DNA from: Lentinus brumalis
Taxonomy: Eukaryota > Basidiomycota > Agaricomycetes > Polyporales > Polyporaceae
Direction of reading: 5' to 3'
DNA length: 64,000 nucleotides
Assembly (NCBI GenBank): GCA_001792895.1
Contig: MARA01000059.1
Span: 1-64,000 of the forward strand
Under the pieces are notes generated by a model. That model was not told the origin of the DNA. It ran no database searches and saw only the letters and a list, made by a program, of their open reading frames with translations. The position numbers and the translations under genes are program-made. Below, one piece after another: positions 44,090-54,458 of this stretch. Every line of letters begins with the position of its first letter. The stretch's first letter is position 1.

Positions 44090-44225
44090 ATCGCAGGGAG
44101 GAGTCCGTATTTGCACATGTTTACCCTTGTACTCGGAAGCCAATGAGCGATCATCTCATGGGCCTTGGGCCGTGCACGTAAAAGGCTCCGAGCCTCCATT
44201 TGCATATAAGTATCCAGTAAGTACT
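44090..44225. promoter_or_regulatory. Divergent K-S module promoter, copy 1
   Basis: Contains TATTTGCACATGTTTACCC followed by TTGTACTCGGAAGCCAA and, about 80 bp on, the TATA-like CATATAAG. Close variants occur in the same place in the modules at 47.2 and 61.1 kb. Confidence 0.6.
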
Positions 44226-44323
44226 GCAGGCTGACGGTCTTCCCTCCAGACTGCCGAAGTAACTCCAGCTTTGACGCCGAAGCCGAACGGTCTCGTTGTG
44301 AGTACTATTCATGACTGGCATCC

Positions 44324-44794
44324 ATGGCCGACTGCTCGACTAAACGATCCTTACCGGCTACAGTTTGCGCCCGTATCCTGTCAATGGCCCAGAGCAATCG
44401 CATTCTGGTGATAGGGATTGGCGGGCTACTGCCCCGGATCATGGATACGGGGGAGATCCCCGATGTCTACTTCAGCTGGGCGGCAGAGCACAGAGAGTCT
44501 GTTGCGGCTATTGAGTACGAGGTCCAAGGCTATACGTTCTACCTCACGAAGGAATCCGTCCCCGCCGTCGCCCAACACCCACCCTATATCCGCTACAAGC
44601 TGCAGTGCAATAGCGCAACGGGTGAATTGACTGTCCATGTCACATGCCCGGAGCAAGCCACTTTGCGAGCGGTTCGGCTCGCGACATGGGCAGCGTTCAG
44701 GGCAATCATCGACTTGCCCGACACAACGTACTTCAATATACGGGATGCTCGTGGTTACATCTACGCTGCTCAGACGACGACGGCGTTTCATTGA
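44324..44794 (+). CDS. S-family protein, copy S1 (unknown function)
   Basis: The first in-frame ATG (44324) gives 156 aa. The ATG at 44384, conserved in all copies and preceded by a splice-acceptor-like GGCTACAG, gives 136 aa (MAQSNRILVIGIGGLLPRI). Shared blocks are EIPDVYFSWAAEHRES, YTFYLTKESV, HPPYIRYKLQC, ELTVHVTCPEQATLRAVRLA, TWAAFRAIIDL and YIYAAQTTTAFH. It looks like a small alpha/beta domain with no membrane segment, signal peptide or Cys pattern. I do not recognise the family. It is divergent from a K kinase relic; S2 and S3 pair with K2 and K4 in the same arrangement. Confidence 0.7.
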   Translation: MADCSTKRSLPATVCARILSMAQSNRILVIGIGGLLPRIMDTGEIPDVYFSWAAEHRESVAAIEYEVQGYTFYLTKESVPAVAQHPPYIRYKLQCNSATGELTVHVTCPEQATLRAVRLATWAAFRAIIDLPDTTYFNIRDARGYIYAAQTTTAFH

Positions 44795-44999
44795 ATCGTC
44801 GGCCGAGGTGAGTGTCTTGCGACTTGGCCCGATGTACCGACGGTGGCTTACGAGTAATTCTCCCGCCAGTCTCACAGCACAGAGTCCGCCCTGATGTCCG
44901 TTTTCCTGCCATGTGTTCTGTAATGAGTGATCGGTACTACGTACTCAGTTGTCTCCGTGATACTAGCAACATACTTAATGTTACTTTGACTCGTCGAGA

Positions 45000-45300
45000 G
45001 CTGTCACTGAACCGCCACATTTCCTGCGGCGCAGATTCCAAGGCGCTGCGACAGGCGGGGACAGACAGTGCGTTAGCGTTGGCAACTCGAGCCCGCTGCG
45101 GTTGTGTGGGCAAACCATTGTCCGCGTATATCTGACGGAAATATTTACAAGTTCCAATCTCTCCCGATGCACTGGATGCACGAACCAGATGATCAGAAAT
45201 GGTCTCGGGTGTTTTACGAGTCATTGCGGCGGAACGAGAGAGTCCTAGGCGGCTTGTTGTACCAGTGCTAAGCCGTTCCCGGTCGCTGAAGCTACAGGCG
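45000..45300. repeat. Module-linked direct repeat, copy 1
   Basis: About 300 bp nearly identical to 49130-49430 in the same orientation (shared strings GCTGCGACAGGCGGG, GCGTTAGCGTTGGCAA, CCGCTGCGGTTGTGTGGGCA, ATGCACTGGATGCACGA). It lies between an S gene and the 3' side of the next K gene in both tandem units. No gene is recognised inside. Confidence 0.85.
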
Positions 45301-45942
45301 TTTGCGTATTCGCCGCGACCTTGAGTCCAACCTCGGACGGGTGAACAATAGCGGCAATGAGTCACGGCCGGGGTGAAGCTCAGAAGGGCGTGTCAAGGTC
45401 TGCAACTTCGAGCACCGGAGACCGCGGCACATGGCAAGATGCTCGCCTGCTTCCTGAGAATAGTAAGTCACTCTTCGGCGTTAGCCTAGGGGTTGTACAA
45501 TTGTATCACTGGCAGGGGTGGACCGTGGTATACACAGAGCGTACTTGTATCGAGATGAGCCATGCGGTCGACCGCCGTGCGAATGACCCTGCAATTGATG
45601 GAATCCATCAGCCATTCGAGAAATCCGGATACCTTGCGAGATTCTTCGGATATGGAATAGCCGTCCCCAGTCGCTGAAGCGACAGGCTTCTGCGTATCCG
45701 TGTCCGCCTTGTCCTTCATGGTCTGCGAGCCTCGAGGCAGGTCAACGATAGCGAGCGCTGAGCGCTGAATTATGGGCGCGGTCTAGCTCAAAGTAGCGTG
45801 TTCTGGTCTGCCGGTCTGAGCGTAGCAACCACAGAACTCCTCGTGGACGCATGTCAAGGTGCCAAGCTGTCTGAAACGAGCAAGTAAAAAGCCCCGGTGT
45901 TTTACAAGCGGTGGTATACATCATACTGGTAAGGCGACGAGC
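45301..45942 (-). pseudogene. K-type kinase first-exon remnant and flank
   Basis: At about 45665-45720 the minus strand reads DTQKPVASATG, the start of K proteins (ADAQKPVASGSG in K4), but the rest of the kinase does not follow. The surrounding 250 bp (GCGAGCGCTGAGCGCTGAATTA, GAGCCTCGAGGCAGGTCAACG) recurs at 49.46-49.70 kb and, inverted, at 62.6-63.1 kb. Confidence 0.5.
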
Positions 45943-47118
45943 CTACGGAGGCACAGCTCTCGGCCGCCGTACGAACAACGCTGCAATGGGCTTCATGAAC
46001 CGTTCGAAGCATCCGGACACGTACACGAACCCTCGAATCAGGGTCAGGACGAGCAACGCTCGACGCGCGCTGGGTCTGCAATGACAGACCGACTTGCATC
46101 CACATTCCGGGCCGATGACCCATTCTATGTATCTCCGGAGGAACCAGGCTGTCGGCTTGTTGCTGTATGTCGACACGAACTGTCGCACGTGGTATGGCAG
46201 TTGCGGTCAGCGCAGCTCCGAGGAACGGTGGAGGAACTCACATGGGCCAGCTTTTCGAAGGATAGTCCTACGCAATACATATCCCATGAGTATGGATCGA
46301 ACCGTTCCATGCTAGGGTCAGGCTTCCGAATTTGCGACCCTGGTAGATCGATGGCAGGCTGACGGCCGGGTCCGAGTTCGAGTTGCCTTGCTCCGCCAAA
46401 GTCGATGAAGTAGATGTTATCGAGCTCTAATTGCTCGTGTCCATGCAGCTCCTGTGGATGCCATGCACGCAGCATGTTGCCTATACATATGTCCTACGTT
46501 GTCAGTCAGTAGAGTGAACACGCAGCCGGTGTCTAGACAGCACCAAGTGAACGATGTGTAGTCGATGCAGATGGACCACGCCCTGAGAACTTCGGGTGAG
46601 CGACATGACTCTAAGGACAATTACGTGATATACGGACCGTGAGGATTTGAGCAAAGTGGCGCAACGTGTCAGGTAGCTCTTCGTGCGAGTCATATCTGCC
46701 CCTCAGATCGGACACCAATGGCAAGACAATCACAGGGGGTAGGCCTTCCGCGCGTAGGACGGTGGCGGGCAGTGTGTGGGTGGCCGCAGTGAGGCCCCGT
46801 TGGTCGAGCAACTCATAGATTTCCGCTTCCTGACTTCCCACGGGGAAAGTGATCATCTTGACGGCGTATTGGGGGATCTCCCGATTCATGCGGTCGGTCC
46901 GGTATACGTATCCCTGGAGAAGCGTAAGATCTAGATCACGATACATTTTTCGTGGTGCTCACTGGTTTCAGCACCTCGCATGGTGTGATATTCCTTGCCT
47001 TCAGTTCTGGGTGTTCTACGAGCCATCGTGGCGGCACGAAGTAGTCCCATGGTTCTTGCCAGTGCGGCACAGCTGTCGAGTTCATGGTCGTTAGAGCGGC
47101 AGAGATCTGTGCATCCAT
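45943..47118 (-). CDS. K-type divergent protein kinase, copy K2
   Basis: Start at 47118 (MDAQISAALTTMNSTAV). Five exons in the same pattern as K4: WDYFVPPRWLVEHPELKAR; YVYRTDRMNREIPQYAVKM with the VAVK-type lysine and QEAEIYELL (alpha-C Glu); a 13-codon exon GVVHLHRLHIVHL; then DICIGNML, completing the catalytic loop H-L-D-x-x-x-x-N, FIDFGGARQLELG (DFG) and ERFDPYSWDMYCVG; and the last exon WFLRRYIEWVIGPECGCKSV with RPSARRALLVLTLIRG. All core kinase residues are present and no frame break is seen. The glycine-rich loop is degenerate. Substrate and pathway are unknown. It shares a short upstream region with S2. Confidence 0.8.
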
Positions 47119-47345
47119 GACTACGACAGTCGGCGAGGTGGTGGACGAGAGCGAACAGTGAGTCACGGTGGCAGGCCTCAAGGCGTGTGCAGCGAGCGCC
47201 GCAGCTGGTCTGTGTTTGCGCATATTTGCCCTTGTACTCGGATTCCAAGGAGCGATTATTCACTACTCCTCTCGAGTTTGGCCCTTTGGCCGTGCACGTA
47301 AAAAGCTCCGACGCTCAGCGCTCACTTCACATATAAGTACCATGA
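47119..47345. promoter_or_regulatory. Divergent K-S module promoter, copy 2
   Basis: About 225 bp between K2 and the S2 transcript. GTTTGCGCATATTTGCCC runs into TTGTACTCGGATTCCAAGG (47212-47250), and CACATATAAG (about 47328) is a TATA-like element for S2. The motif block is conserved at 44.1 and 61.1 kb. Confidence 0.65.
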
Positions 47346-47447
47346 GTAAGTTGAACTTCTCTGCAGATTCCCGACGCTCTCAGCTACGTAACTCCAACTT
47401 CAACGCCGCAACCAAACTTCTATCATACCTCATTGTGAGTACTACTT

Positions 47448-47939
47448 ATGACTAGTATCCATGGCCAACTGCCAAACGGCCCTACCCCATCCTCACGGCC
47501 TGTAGTTCAAGCCCATTCTTTCTCAATGGCCCAGAACAATCGTTTGTTGGTATCTGGTCTCAACGGTGGGCTACTGCCCCGGATCCTGAACCTGACCGAG
47601 ATCCCCGACGTCTACTTCGACTGGGGGGCAGATCACAGACGGTCCATTGCGGCTATCCAGCACGAGGTCGATGGTCGAATGTTCTACTTTTCGAAGGAAT
47701 CCGTCTCCACCGCCGGTCAGCACCCGCCTTACATCCGCTACAGGCTGCAGTGCAATGGCGACACGAACGAGCTGACGGTGTATGTCACATACCCGGAGCA
47801 AGCCACCGTGCGAGCGGTTCGGCTCGCGACATGGGCAGCTTTCAAGGAGATCGCCGGTTCGCTTGACACGACGTACATGATTACACGCGATGCTCGTGGT
47901 TTCATATACGCTGCTCAGACGACGACGGCGTTTCAGTGA
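47448..47939 (+). CDS. S-family protein, copy S2 (unknown function)
   Basis: The conserved ATG at 47526 gives 137 aa (MAQNNRLLVSGLNGGLLPRI). The frame is open back to an ATG at 47448, but a splice acceptor-like GGCCTGTAG and an upstream donor GTGAGTAC (about 47433) suggest a 5' intron with a leader exon at 47342-47432. Blocks are EIPDVYFDWGADHRRS, RMFYFSKESVSTAGQHPPYI, RYRLQC, ELTVYVTYPEQATVRAVRLA, TWAAFKEIA and FIYAAQTTTAFQ. It is clearly paralogous to S1 and S3. It is divergent from K2. No function can be assigned. Confidence 0.75.
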   Translation: MTSIHGQLPNGPTPSSRPVVQAHSFSMAQNNRLLVSGLNGGLLPRILNLTEIPDVYFDWGADHRRSIAAIQHEVDGRMFYFSKESVSTAGQHPPYIRYRLQCNGDTNELTVYVTYPEQATVRAVRLATWAAFKEIAGSLDTTYMITRDARGFIYAAQTTTAFQ

Positions 47940-48074
47940 ATTGATCGCTGAAGTGAGTGTTTGCGACTTGGTCCGACGCACCGACGGTGACCAACTCTCC
48001 AGCCAGTTGCTAGCACGACACCTTCCCTGATGTCAGATGTGGTGCTATCTAGGTGATGTACGTTAGCTGTCAAT

Positions 48075-48245
48075 GTGTCGTGTAGTGTGTCGTTTGTCCC
48101 GCGTCCTGTCCTACGTCCTCTGTCGTGTATCTTGTATCCTGTGTTCAGTGTTCAGTGTCCGGTGTTCCATGTCCCATGTCCTGCGTCCGGTGTCCTGTGT
48201 AACTGTGTACTGTGTCCTGTAACCTGTGTACTGTAATGAGTGATC
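48075..48245. repeat. Degenerate GTGTCCTGT-type simple repeat
   Basis: Variants of GTGTCGTGT, GTGTCCTGT and GTGTTCAGT run for about 170 bp. This is the decayed inverted counterpart of the ACACGAC repeat at 58.73-58.88 kb, and both flanks also match (CTGTACTACGTACTGCGTCTCCATGATA). Confidence 0.8.
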
Positions 48246-48655
48246 TGTACTACGTACTGCGTCTCCATGATACCAGCAGAATACATCCTTCTCACTATTT
48301 TGACACGTCGAGGGCGTCGCATGTTCTGTGGCGCAGAGTCCCGGGGCTGCGAAAGACGGGGACCGACGCGTTAGTGAGGATAACGTGAGCCTCCTGCGGT
48401 CGACGCAACTCACCGTTAGTACTCATATGGACGCCGAGAGCTCGGGAGCGCAACCCGTACTGGGGGCGATTCTTACAGAACAGTGCAGCCCGCTTGCGCC
48501 GCATCGCTCCTGACCGACTTCCTCAGCAGTTGGCGAGAAGATAGAAAGGCACGTTCGAGAAGATATCGCCCGACGGCAGCAAAGCATCCGATTCCGGAGA
48601 CCAAGAAGAGATACGATACATAACTTAGCTCATCACCACGCCAACGTGAGCATCC

Positions 48656-49110
48656 TCAGTTGAGCAAGATCTCCTCGGTCTCCCCGACGTCGTCGTCGAG
48701 CTCGTTCGGAGACCTCAGCGGCCGTTCCTTATCGACCGGGGGCGGCGGAGGGACTTCGACGCTCGACGGCGCCACGACGCCAACCGTCGTGAGCTCAGGA
48801 TTGGCAGGCTCCGTCGTAGGCTCAGGTTCCTCGACCTTCGGCGGCGTCGCCTCCTCCTCAGCGACAAGGACGGTGGACTCGACCTCCTCGGCAGGGGTGA
48901 CGGAGATAGTGGGCGGGGCTGGGACTGGGACTGGATGAATTGGAGGAGGCGACTGCGCGGGACCGGACGGCGGGAAGCGTAAGTTCTTGCTCAGCGTGCC
49001 CTTGCGCACACGGCCCGGGCGATTCTCGTCCTCGTCCTCGTCCTCTCCTTCGAAAGACCCGCGCTCTTCTTCTGGGATTTTTGGTGCGCTTCCACGCTCA
49101 GACGGTTATG
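48656..49110 (-). pseudogene. Copied C-terminal part of CHS5
   Basis: The minus strand from about 49110 to the stop at 48656 matches the last 150 codons of CHS5 (57.77-58.22 kb): RKGTLSKNLRFPPSG, TISVTPAEEVESTVLVAEEE, APSSVEVPPPPPVDKERPL and DDDVGETEEI. The FN3 and BRCT parts are absent, so it is a 3' fragment carried with the duplicated S gene. The frame has stayed open except for small indels. Confidence 0.92.
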
Positions 49111-49129
49111 TAGGTGACGTTGGGAGCTG

Positions 49130-49430
49130 TCAAACCGCGACATTTCCTGCGGCCCGGGCGTAGATACCAATGCGCTGCGACAGGCGGGAGCAGACAGTGC
49201 GTTAGCGTTGGCAATTCGAGCCCGCTGCGGTTGTGTGGGCAAACCGTTGTCCGCGTATATCTGACAGAAGTATTGACAAGTCCCGACCTCTCCCGATGCA
49301 CTGGATGCACGATCGAACCAGATGATCAGAAGTCGTCTCGGGTGTTTTACGAGTCATTGTGGCGGAACGAGAGAGTCCGAAGGCCTCTTGTTGTACCAGT
49401 GCTAAGCCGTACCCGGTCGCTGAAGCTGGT
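49130..49430. repeat. Module-linked direct repeat, copy 2
   Basis: Counterpart of 45000-45300 (about 90 percent identical by eye). It is followed by the same DTQKPVASATG first-exon remnant (minus strand, about 49480-49530) and GAGCCTCGAGGCAGGTCAACG block. Confidence 0.85.
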
Positions 49431-49758
49431 GAGAAATCCGGATACCTTGTGAGATCCTTCGGATATGGGGTAGCCGTTCCCAGTCGCTGAAGCGACAGGC
49501 TTCTGCGTATCCGAGTCCGCCTTGGCCTTCATGGTCTGCGAGCCTCGAGGCAGGTCAACGATAGCGAGCGCTGAGCGCTGAATTATTATGGGCGCGGTCT
49601 AGCTCAAAGTAGCATGTTTTGGTCTGCAGTTCTGAGCGTCGCAACCACAGAAGTCCTCGTTGACGCATGTCAAGGTACCAAGCTGTCCCAAACGAGCAAT
49701 TAAGAAGTTCCGGTGTATCACAAGCGGTGGTATACATCACGCTGGTACCGTATTGTGC

Positions 49759-50950
49759 TTACAGTGACACAGCTCTCGACCGCCGTGCGAACAGCCCTGC
49801 AATGGGCTTCATGAGCGGTTCAAAGAATCCAGAAACATGCACGACCCTCGAATCAGGGTCAGGACGAGCAGCGCTCGGCGCGCGCTGGGTCTGCAACGAC
49901 AGACCGACTTGCACCCGCATTCCGGGCCGGTGACCCAGTCTATGTATCTCTGGAGGAACCATGGCGTCGGCCTGTGACTGTATCTGGCAACAAACTGTGG
50001 CGCATGGCATGGCAGCTGCAGTCAGCTCAGCTCAGCTCCGGGAGGTAGTCAGGAACTCACACGGGCGAGCGTGTCGAAGGTTATTCCTACGCAATACATA
50101 TCCCATGCGTATGGGTCGAATCGCTCCATGCTGGGGTTGGGCTTGCGGATCTGCGACCCGGCAAGATCGATCGCAGGCTGATGTCCTGGTCCAAGCCCAA
50201 GTTGCATCGCTCCGCCGAAGTCGATGAGGTAGATCTTATCGAGCTCTAATTGCTCGTGAAATTCCAAATCCAGCGGATGGGCAAGAAGCATGTTGCCCAT
50301 ACATATGTCCTGCAGCGTGAACTTGTGGTCAGCGAAGTGTTCGCGCAGTCGCTTACTGGTTAAAGCAATACCAAGTGAGCAATGCGTAGTCGGTGTAGAT
50401 TCACCACGCCCTGTGAGCCACAGGTAAGCGACATTAGTCTGAGGTACATTGTTATAACGAGAGGTACGCACCTCAAGTATCTGGGCGAAGTGACGCAACG
50501 TGTCAGGCAACTTTTCTGCCTCGGGATATCGGCTCGTTAGGTCAGATACGTATGGCAACACAATAACAGGCGGTCGGTCTTCGGAGCGTAGGACAAATAC
50601 AGACAGCGTGTGCGTGGAAGAGGTGAGGCCCCGTCGGCGGAGCAAGTCATATATGTCCGCCTCTTCGCTCCCGGGGACAGTAATCTTGACAGCGTATTGC
50701 GGGATCTCTGTGTTCATGCGGTTTGTCTGGTATACATATCCCTGGAGGAGCGTCAGATCTGGGTCTCAGTCCGTTCTCCCATTGTGCTTACCGGTTTCAA
50801 GACCATGCACGGTGTGATATTCCGGGCCTTTACTTCTGGGTGCTCTACCAGCCACCGTGGCGGCACGTAGTAGTCCCAGGGTTCTTGCCGGTGTGGCACA
50901 GCTGCTGAGCTCACGGTCGATGGAGCGACAGGAACTTCTGTATTTGCCAT
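49759..50950 (-). CDS. K-type divergent protein kinase, copy K1, C-terminal frameshift
   Basis: Start at 50950 (MANTEVPVAPSTVSSAAVP), then WDYYVPPRWLVEHPEVKAR; YVYQTNRMNTEIPQYAVKI; EEADIYDLL; the 13-codon exon GVVNLHRLRIAHL; DICMGNML; LIDFGGAMQLGLGPGHQP; ERFDPYAWDMYCVG; and WFLQRYIDWVTGPECGCKSV. All kinase core residues are kept. In the last exon the run that is GGGG or longer in K4 is GGG here (about 49850), so the frame ends at DSLNRS, while the conserved tail continues in another frame (PLMKPIAGLFARR). This affects only about the last 30 residues. No intact S gene lies upstream; a CDK8 fragment does. Confidence 0.75.
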
Positions 50951-51165
50951 GGATTCGACGGTCGACGCAATGGTGAACGCGTGCCGCTGATAAGATCAAC
51001 CTGTGTGGGCGCAGCTTTGTATGCGCATATTTGGTGGGACTACAGGCCCCGACACTTTAGAACTTAGAAGTTAGCACGCACAGTGTATGATGCACGCGTC
51101 AGACAGCACAAGATCAGAGTTAGCACACAAGCAGATGACAGTCTCAACCTCATCCCAGCCTCACT
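50951..51165. promoter_or_regulatory. Upstream region of K1
   Basis: Contains TTTGTATGCGCATATTTGG (about 51015-51035), the kinase-side half of the module motif. The whole segment (GATAAGATCAACCTGTGTGGG onward) is duplicated at 54300-54460 before the K3 relic. Confidence 0.55.
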
Positions 51166-51169
51166 ATGT

Positions 51170-52045
51170 GTCCCGCCAGGGTTCAGGTGCGAATGCGAGA
51201 GATGCGCCTGGGCCGTAGCCTGCACCTGCGAGACCTCCTCCTGAGCCTGCGAGCCTGCCGCTGGCAGGGGCATCATCGACGGCGCGTCGTCGACCGTGAT
51301 TCGGCGGTGCGGTGGTATCTGGTGCGACGGCAAGGACTCGAAGGCGCTACGAGGAGCTGGTCAGACCGAGGGGGCTTGCTAGTTCGCATAGCAGCTACGT
51401 ACTTTCGTGTCGGCTGAGGGCCTCCTGGAACCACTTGTGCTGAAGTGCTTCGGCGGCCGTGGGCCGCTTGTCCGGGTCGTATGCGAAGAGATGGCTCAAG
51501 AGGTCCGCTCCGCTGGCCTGGATGCGCGATTGACACCACTGCCCGACACGGCTTGCAAATCTGCAAATGGTCGTTCAGCATGTGCCCAAGATATTCGCGC
51601 CGCTATCACTCACGGGTCGAGCCGTCGCATGTTCTGGTACTCGGGAAGGTCCTTGATCTTCGCCCAGTCACGTTCTGGGATGGATCATCAGATTGCGAGA
51701 GGAGACAGATTCAGTAATTGCAGCGTACCGGGGGAGTGCCGAGGATCTCAATGATTTTCAGAAGCTGTCCTTCTGGAACGGGACGTTCTTCTTCGAGCCC
51801 AGCTTGGCTTCCTCGCCCTTGAAGATCGGGCGTAGACTGGCGAGACACACCCGACTGCCCATATATCGACAGCCTTTGTTATAGTGCTTCGCACCGAGCA
51901 AGAGTTCCGGCGCACGATACCATATGGTGACGACGACCTTGTCCCCGGCGAAGAGCGGCTGAAAGGGTTAGTAGGTCAGACGTGCAAGGCCCAAGTCGCC
52001 AGTCTTGACGACGCCCGAGGACGCCGTGAGGATGTTGGCGGGTTT
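51170..52045 (-). pseudogene. Truncated, decayed copy of CDK8/SSN3
   Basis: The minus strand matches the 3' half of the gene at 54459-56298: [27 protein letters not shown], the region around the [14 protein letters not shown] exon, and pieces of the kinase C-lobe up to the intron-3 side (about 52040). Small indels, lost splice sites and altered stops prevent a reading frame. The N-lobe and HRD catalytic loop are missing. Sequence identity is high enough to show a recent origin. Confidence 0.9.
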
Positions 52046-52232
52046 GTAGGCTGTACGCATACGCCGACCTCCCTCTGTTCAGCTCGTGCCCCGCATATCC
52101 TCCTGCGGATTCCCTATTGCAAGGGCCCGAAAAGCACATCAGCACAGCCGGAGCCTGGAGTGGCAGAACGCGAGTGAAGGATACATACGATGGGTCAAAA
52201 TCTGCAAAGACGAGCTTAAAGAAGACATGATG

Positions 52233-53560
52233 CTACCGTCCTCCAGTCGCGCATCGATCTCGCCATTCGGACACCTTCGCCTCCGCCTGCCGTTGTTCAT
52301 CCAACTCCCGCTCCGCACGCTGCTCTGCCCAATACTCACGAAGGCGTTGAGGAGGAACACCTAGGTATGGGATCAAGGAGAGGAGGTCCAAATCATCCAG
52401 CGCCTGGTTTCTGACACGCGCTCGCTCCCCACGTCCATCAGCCTGCTCTGCACGCTCGCGCGTCTGTCGGGCTCTCCTCTCCTCCAACTTCAGGCGTTGG
52501 TGCTCTCTCGCTGTCTTCAAAGGCACACCAAGCGTGAGCTCGTCCTGCCAGACGTCCTTGATCGCGTCAACGGTCGCTCGTACGCCGAACGTGTTCAGAA
52601 CGAGCGAGGCGTACGTGGCATCGAACAGTACTGGGGGCGGCCAGTTGTGATTTGCGGTGCGGACCGAGGTGCCTGACTCGACGATGACCCTCTGTTCTGT
52701 TACCCCCAGTACAATGCTCCGTTTGAAGACGTGCACTGTACAGCGGGTGGGTGCGACAGTGGGATCCGGTACGTTTCCCGGCCCTGGGACGTCAGAAGGA
52801 AGCATGGCAAAGTTCGGTGTCTACCAAACCCATCAGCTTGAAGAAACTCCTGGATGATAGCGCGACGTACTTGCAAGAATGCGAGATCCGGTCCGTATCT
52901 TCTATGTAAGTGCGTCTGGAGGTATATACCGTTCCGAATATCGTCAATCTCATCTACGACGACTTTCTCTCCCTCTCCTCGCACACCGTTGCGTTCGGTG
53001 AGTCTGCCAATATACTGCATACGATCAACGAGGGACGTAGAGTGTAGTTCATCGTGAGTACTTACCTCGTCGCCTTTGATGCGAGGTATGACATGCACCG
53101 CGTCGCAGGCTTCGACATTTCCGGTCAACACGCAACGGCCGCCATCGCGGTCAGCCACGTCCGGGGCGTAAGATGAGGCGCAGGAGCTCGAATGAGTGAC
53201 TGTGAGTCGTTCGCTGAAGATATCGGGGTCGACGGGTTGAAATCGAGCGGCATGCTGTGGGAAAATGTGGTAATGGACGTCGAAGGACTCGTTAGCGAGC
53301 TCGCTAATCTCGTAGTGGCATGGTGCATCTTCTGAACACTTTGAGGGCTTGAGGTCTCCTTCGACGCTGAAGATGACGCCAGCTACAAACCGGATCCATT
53401 TGTATGGCTTCAAAGAGAAGCGGTGCTCGTTGAGGACAGAGATAGGGATGGAAAGGATGTGGTGCCACTCCCAGTGCGCTAAATCTGGATTGGGACCGAG
53501 TGGAACGTTGTCTGGAAGCTGAACGAATACACGGACGATGGTGAGGGCGGCGGGGTCCAT
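52233..53560 (-). CDS. HNH-nuclease-domain protein
   Basis: Start at 53560 (MDPAALTIVRVFVQLPDNVP). The HNH_2-type core spans an intron near 53040-53065: DRDGGRCVLTGNVEACDAVH, VIPRIKGDE, then DIRNGIYLQTHLHRRYG and, across another intron, FLQ-TPNFAM. The conserved Cys, the V-H-V-I-P where nucleases have A-H-I-x-P, the N-G and the L-H-x-x-F/Y-D-like block fit the beta-beta-alpha metal fold. The C-terminal half is a coiled-coil-like charged region (ERRARQTRERAEQAD, EYWAEQRAERELDEQRQAEA). Such proteins are abundant in mushrooms, mostly of unknown role. The gene lies between the two K/CDK8 repeat units. Confidence 0.85.
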
Positions 53561-53769
53561 CGTGGAAGTGGTTACTTAGCAGGGGACGGCGGTGACGTCA
53601 ACACTGGTCTCCTAGAGCGGCGTTTGAAATTGGCCGGCTCCGCTGAAACCGCCCGAACCTACCACAGTAGTACTTAACCACCACAGCACTAGTACACCGA
53701 GAACGAGAACGAGGACAGCGTCGACGAACCCAGAACACCCAGCACCAAAACGCGCGACCCGAGATGATG

Positions 53770-54290
53770 GAAGGTGGATGGGCACTTCCCACGTACGCAG
53801 CACGTTGCCTACGCATATATCCTGCAGTGTAGGTATCTGGTCAGTAGAGTGGACACGCAGTCGGATGCTGAACAGCATCTGAGAACCCGCAGTGAGCGAC
53901 ATAAGTCTGAGGTACAATGACGAAGTGCGCGGACCGTGAGTACTTGAGTATCTGAGCGAAGTGGTGCAACGTGTCAGGCAGCTCTTCCCGCGGGTCAAAT
54001 CTCCTCAGCTCGGTTACCACTGGCAAGACAATGACCGGAGCAGGTTTTCGGAGCGTAGGACGCTGGCAGGCAGTGTGTGCGTAGCCGAGGTGAGTCCCCG
54101 TCGGTCGAGAAATTTATAGATTTCCGCTTCCTGACTTCCGACGGGCAAAGTGATCATCTTGACAGCGTATTGCGGTATCCCCCGTTCAGCTGATCTGTTC
54201 GGTAAACGTATCCCTGAAGGAGCGTCAGACAGCGAACCAGACTCATTGTCCACACCGGCCTCACCGATTTCAGGACGCTGCACAGAATGA
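53770..54290 (-). pseudogene. Broken K-type kinase (copy K3)
   Basis: Minus-strand fragments: GIPQYAVKMITLPVGSQEAE, IYKFLDRRGLTSATHTLPAS, then a frame change to REELPDTLHHFAQIL, and DICVGNVL before the sequence diverges. The DFG region and the whole C-lobe are absent, replaced by unrelated sequence up to the HNH gene start. It stands in the same position relative to CDK8 as K1 does to the CDK8 fragment. Confidence 0.85.
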
Positions 54291-54458
54291 TGCCATAGCG
54301 GTCGATAAGATCAACTTATGTGGGCGCACCTTTGTGTGCGCAAATCTGGCAGGATTACAACCTCCGACACGCGAGAAGTGAGCACGTAGAATGCGTGATA
54401 CCCCAGACCAGAGAGTACAAGGTGAGCGTTTGTACACACGTATATGACGGCCTCGACG

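Larger units (their letters stand above)
45650..49110. repeat. Left arm of a large imperfect inverted duplication
   Basis: Holds, in order, K first-exon flank, K2 (minus), shared promoter, S2 (plus), the degenerate satellite and the CHS5 tail fragment (minus). The reverse complement of 57.76-62.73 kb has the same order. The spacer between the arms is about 8.6 kb. Confidence 0.85.
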
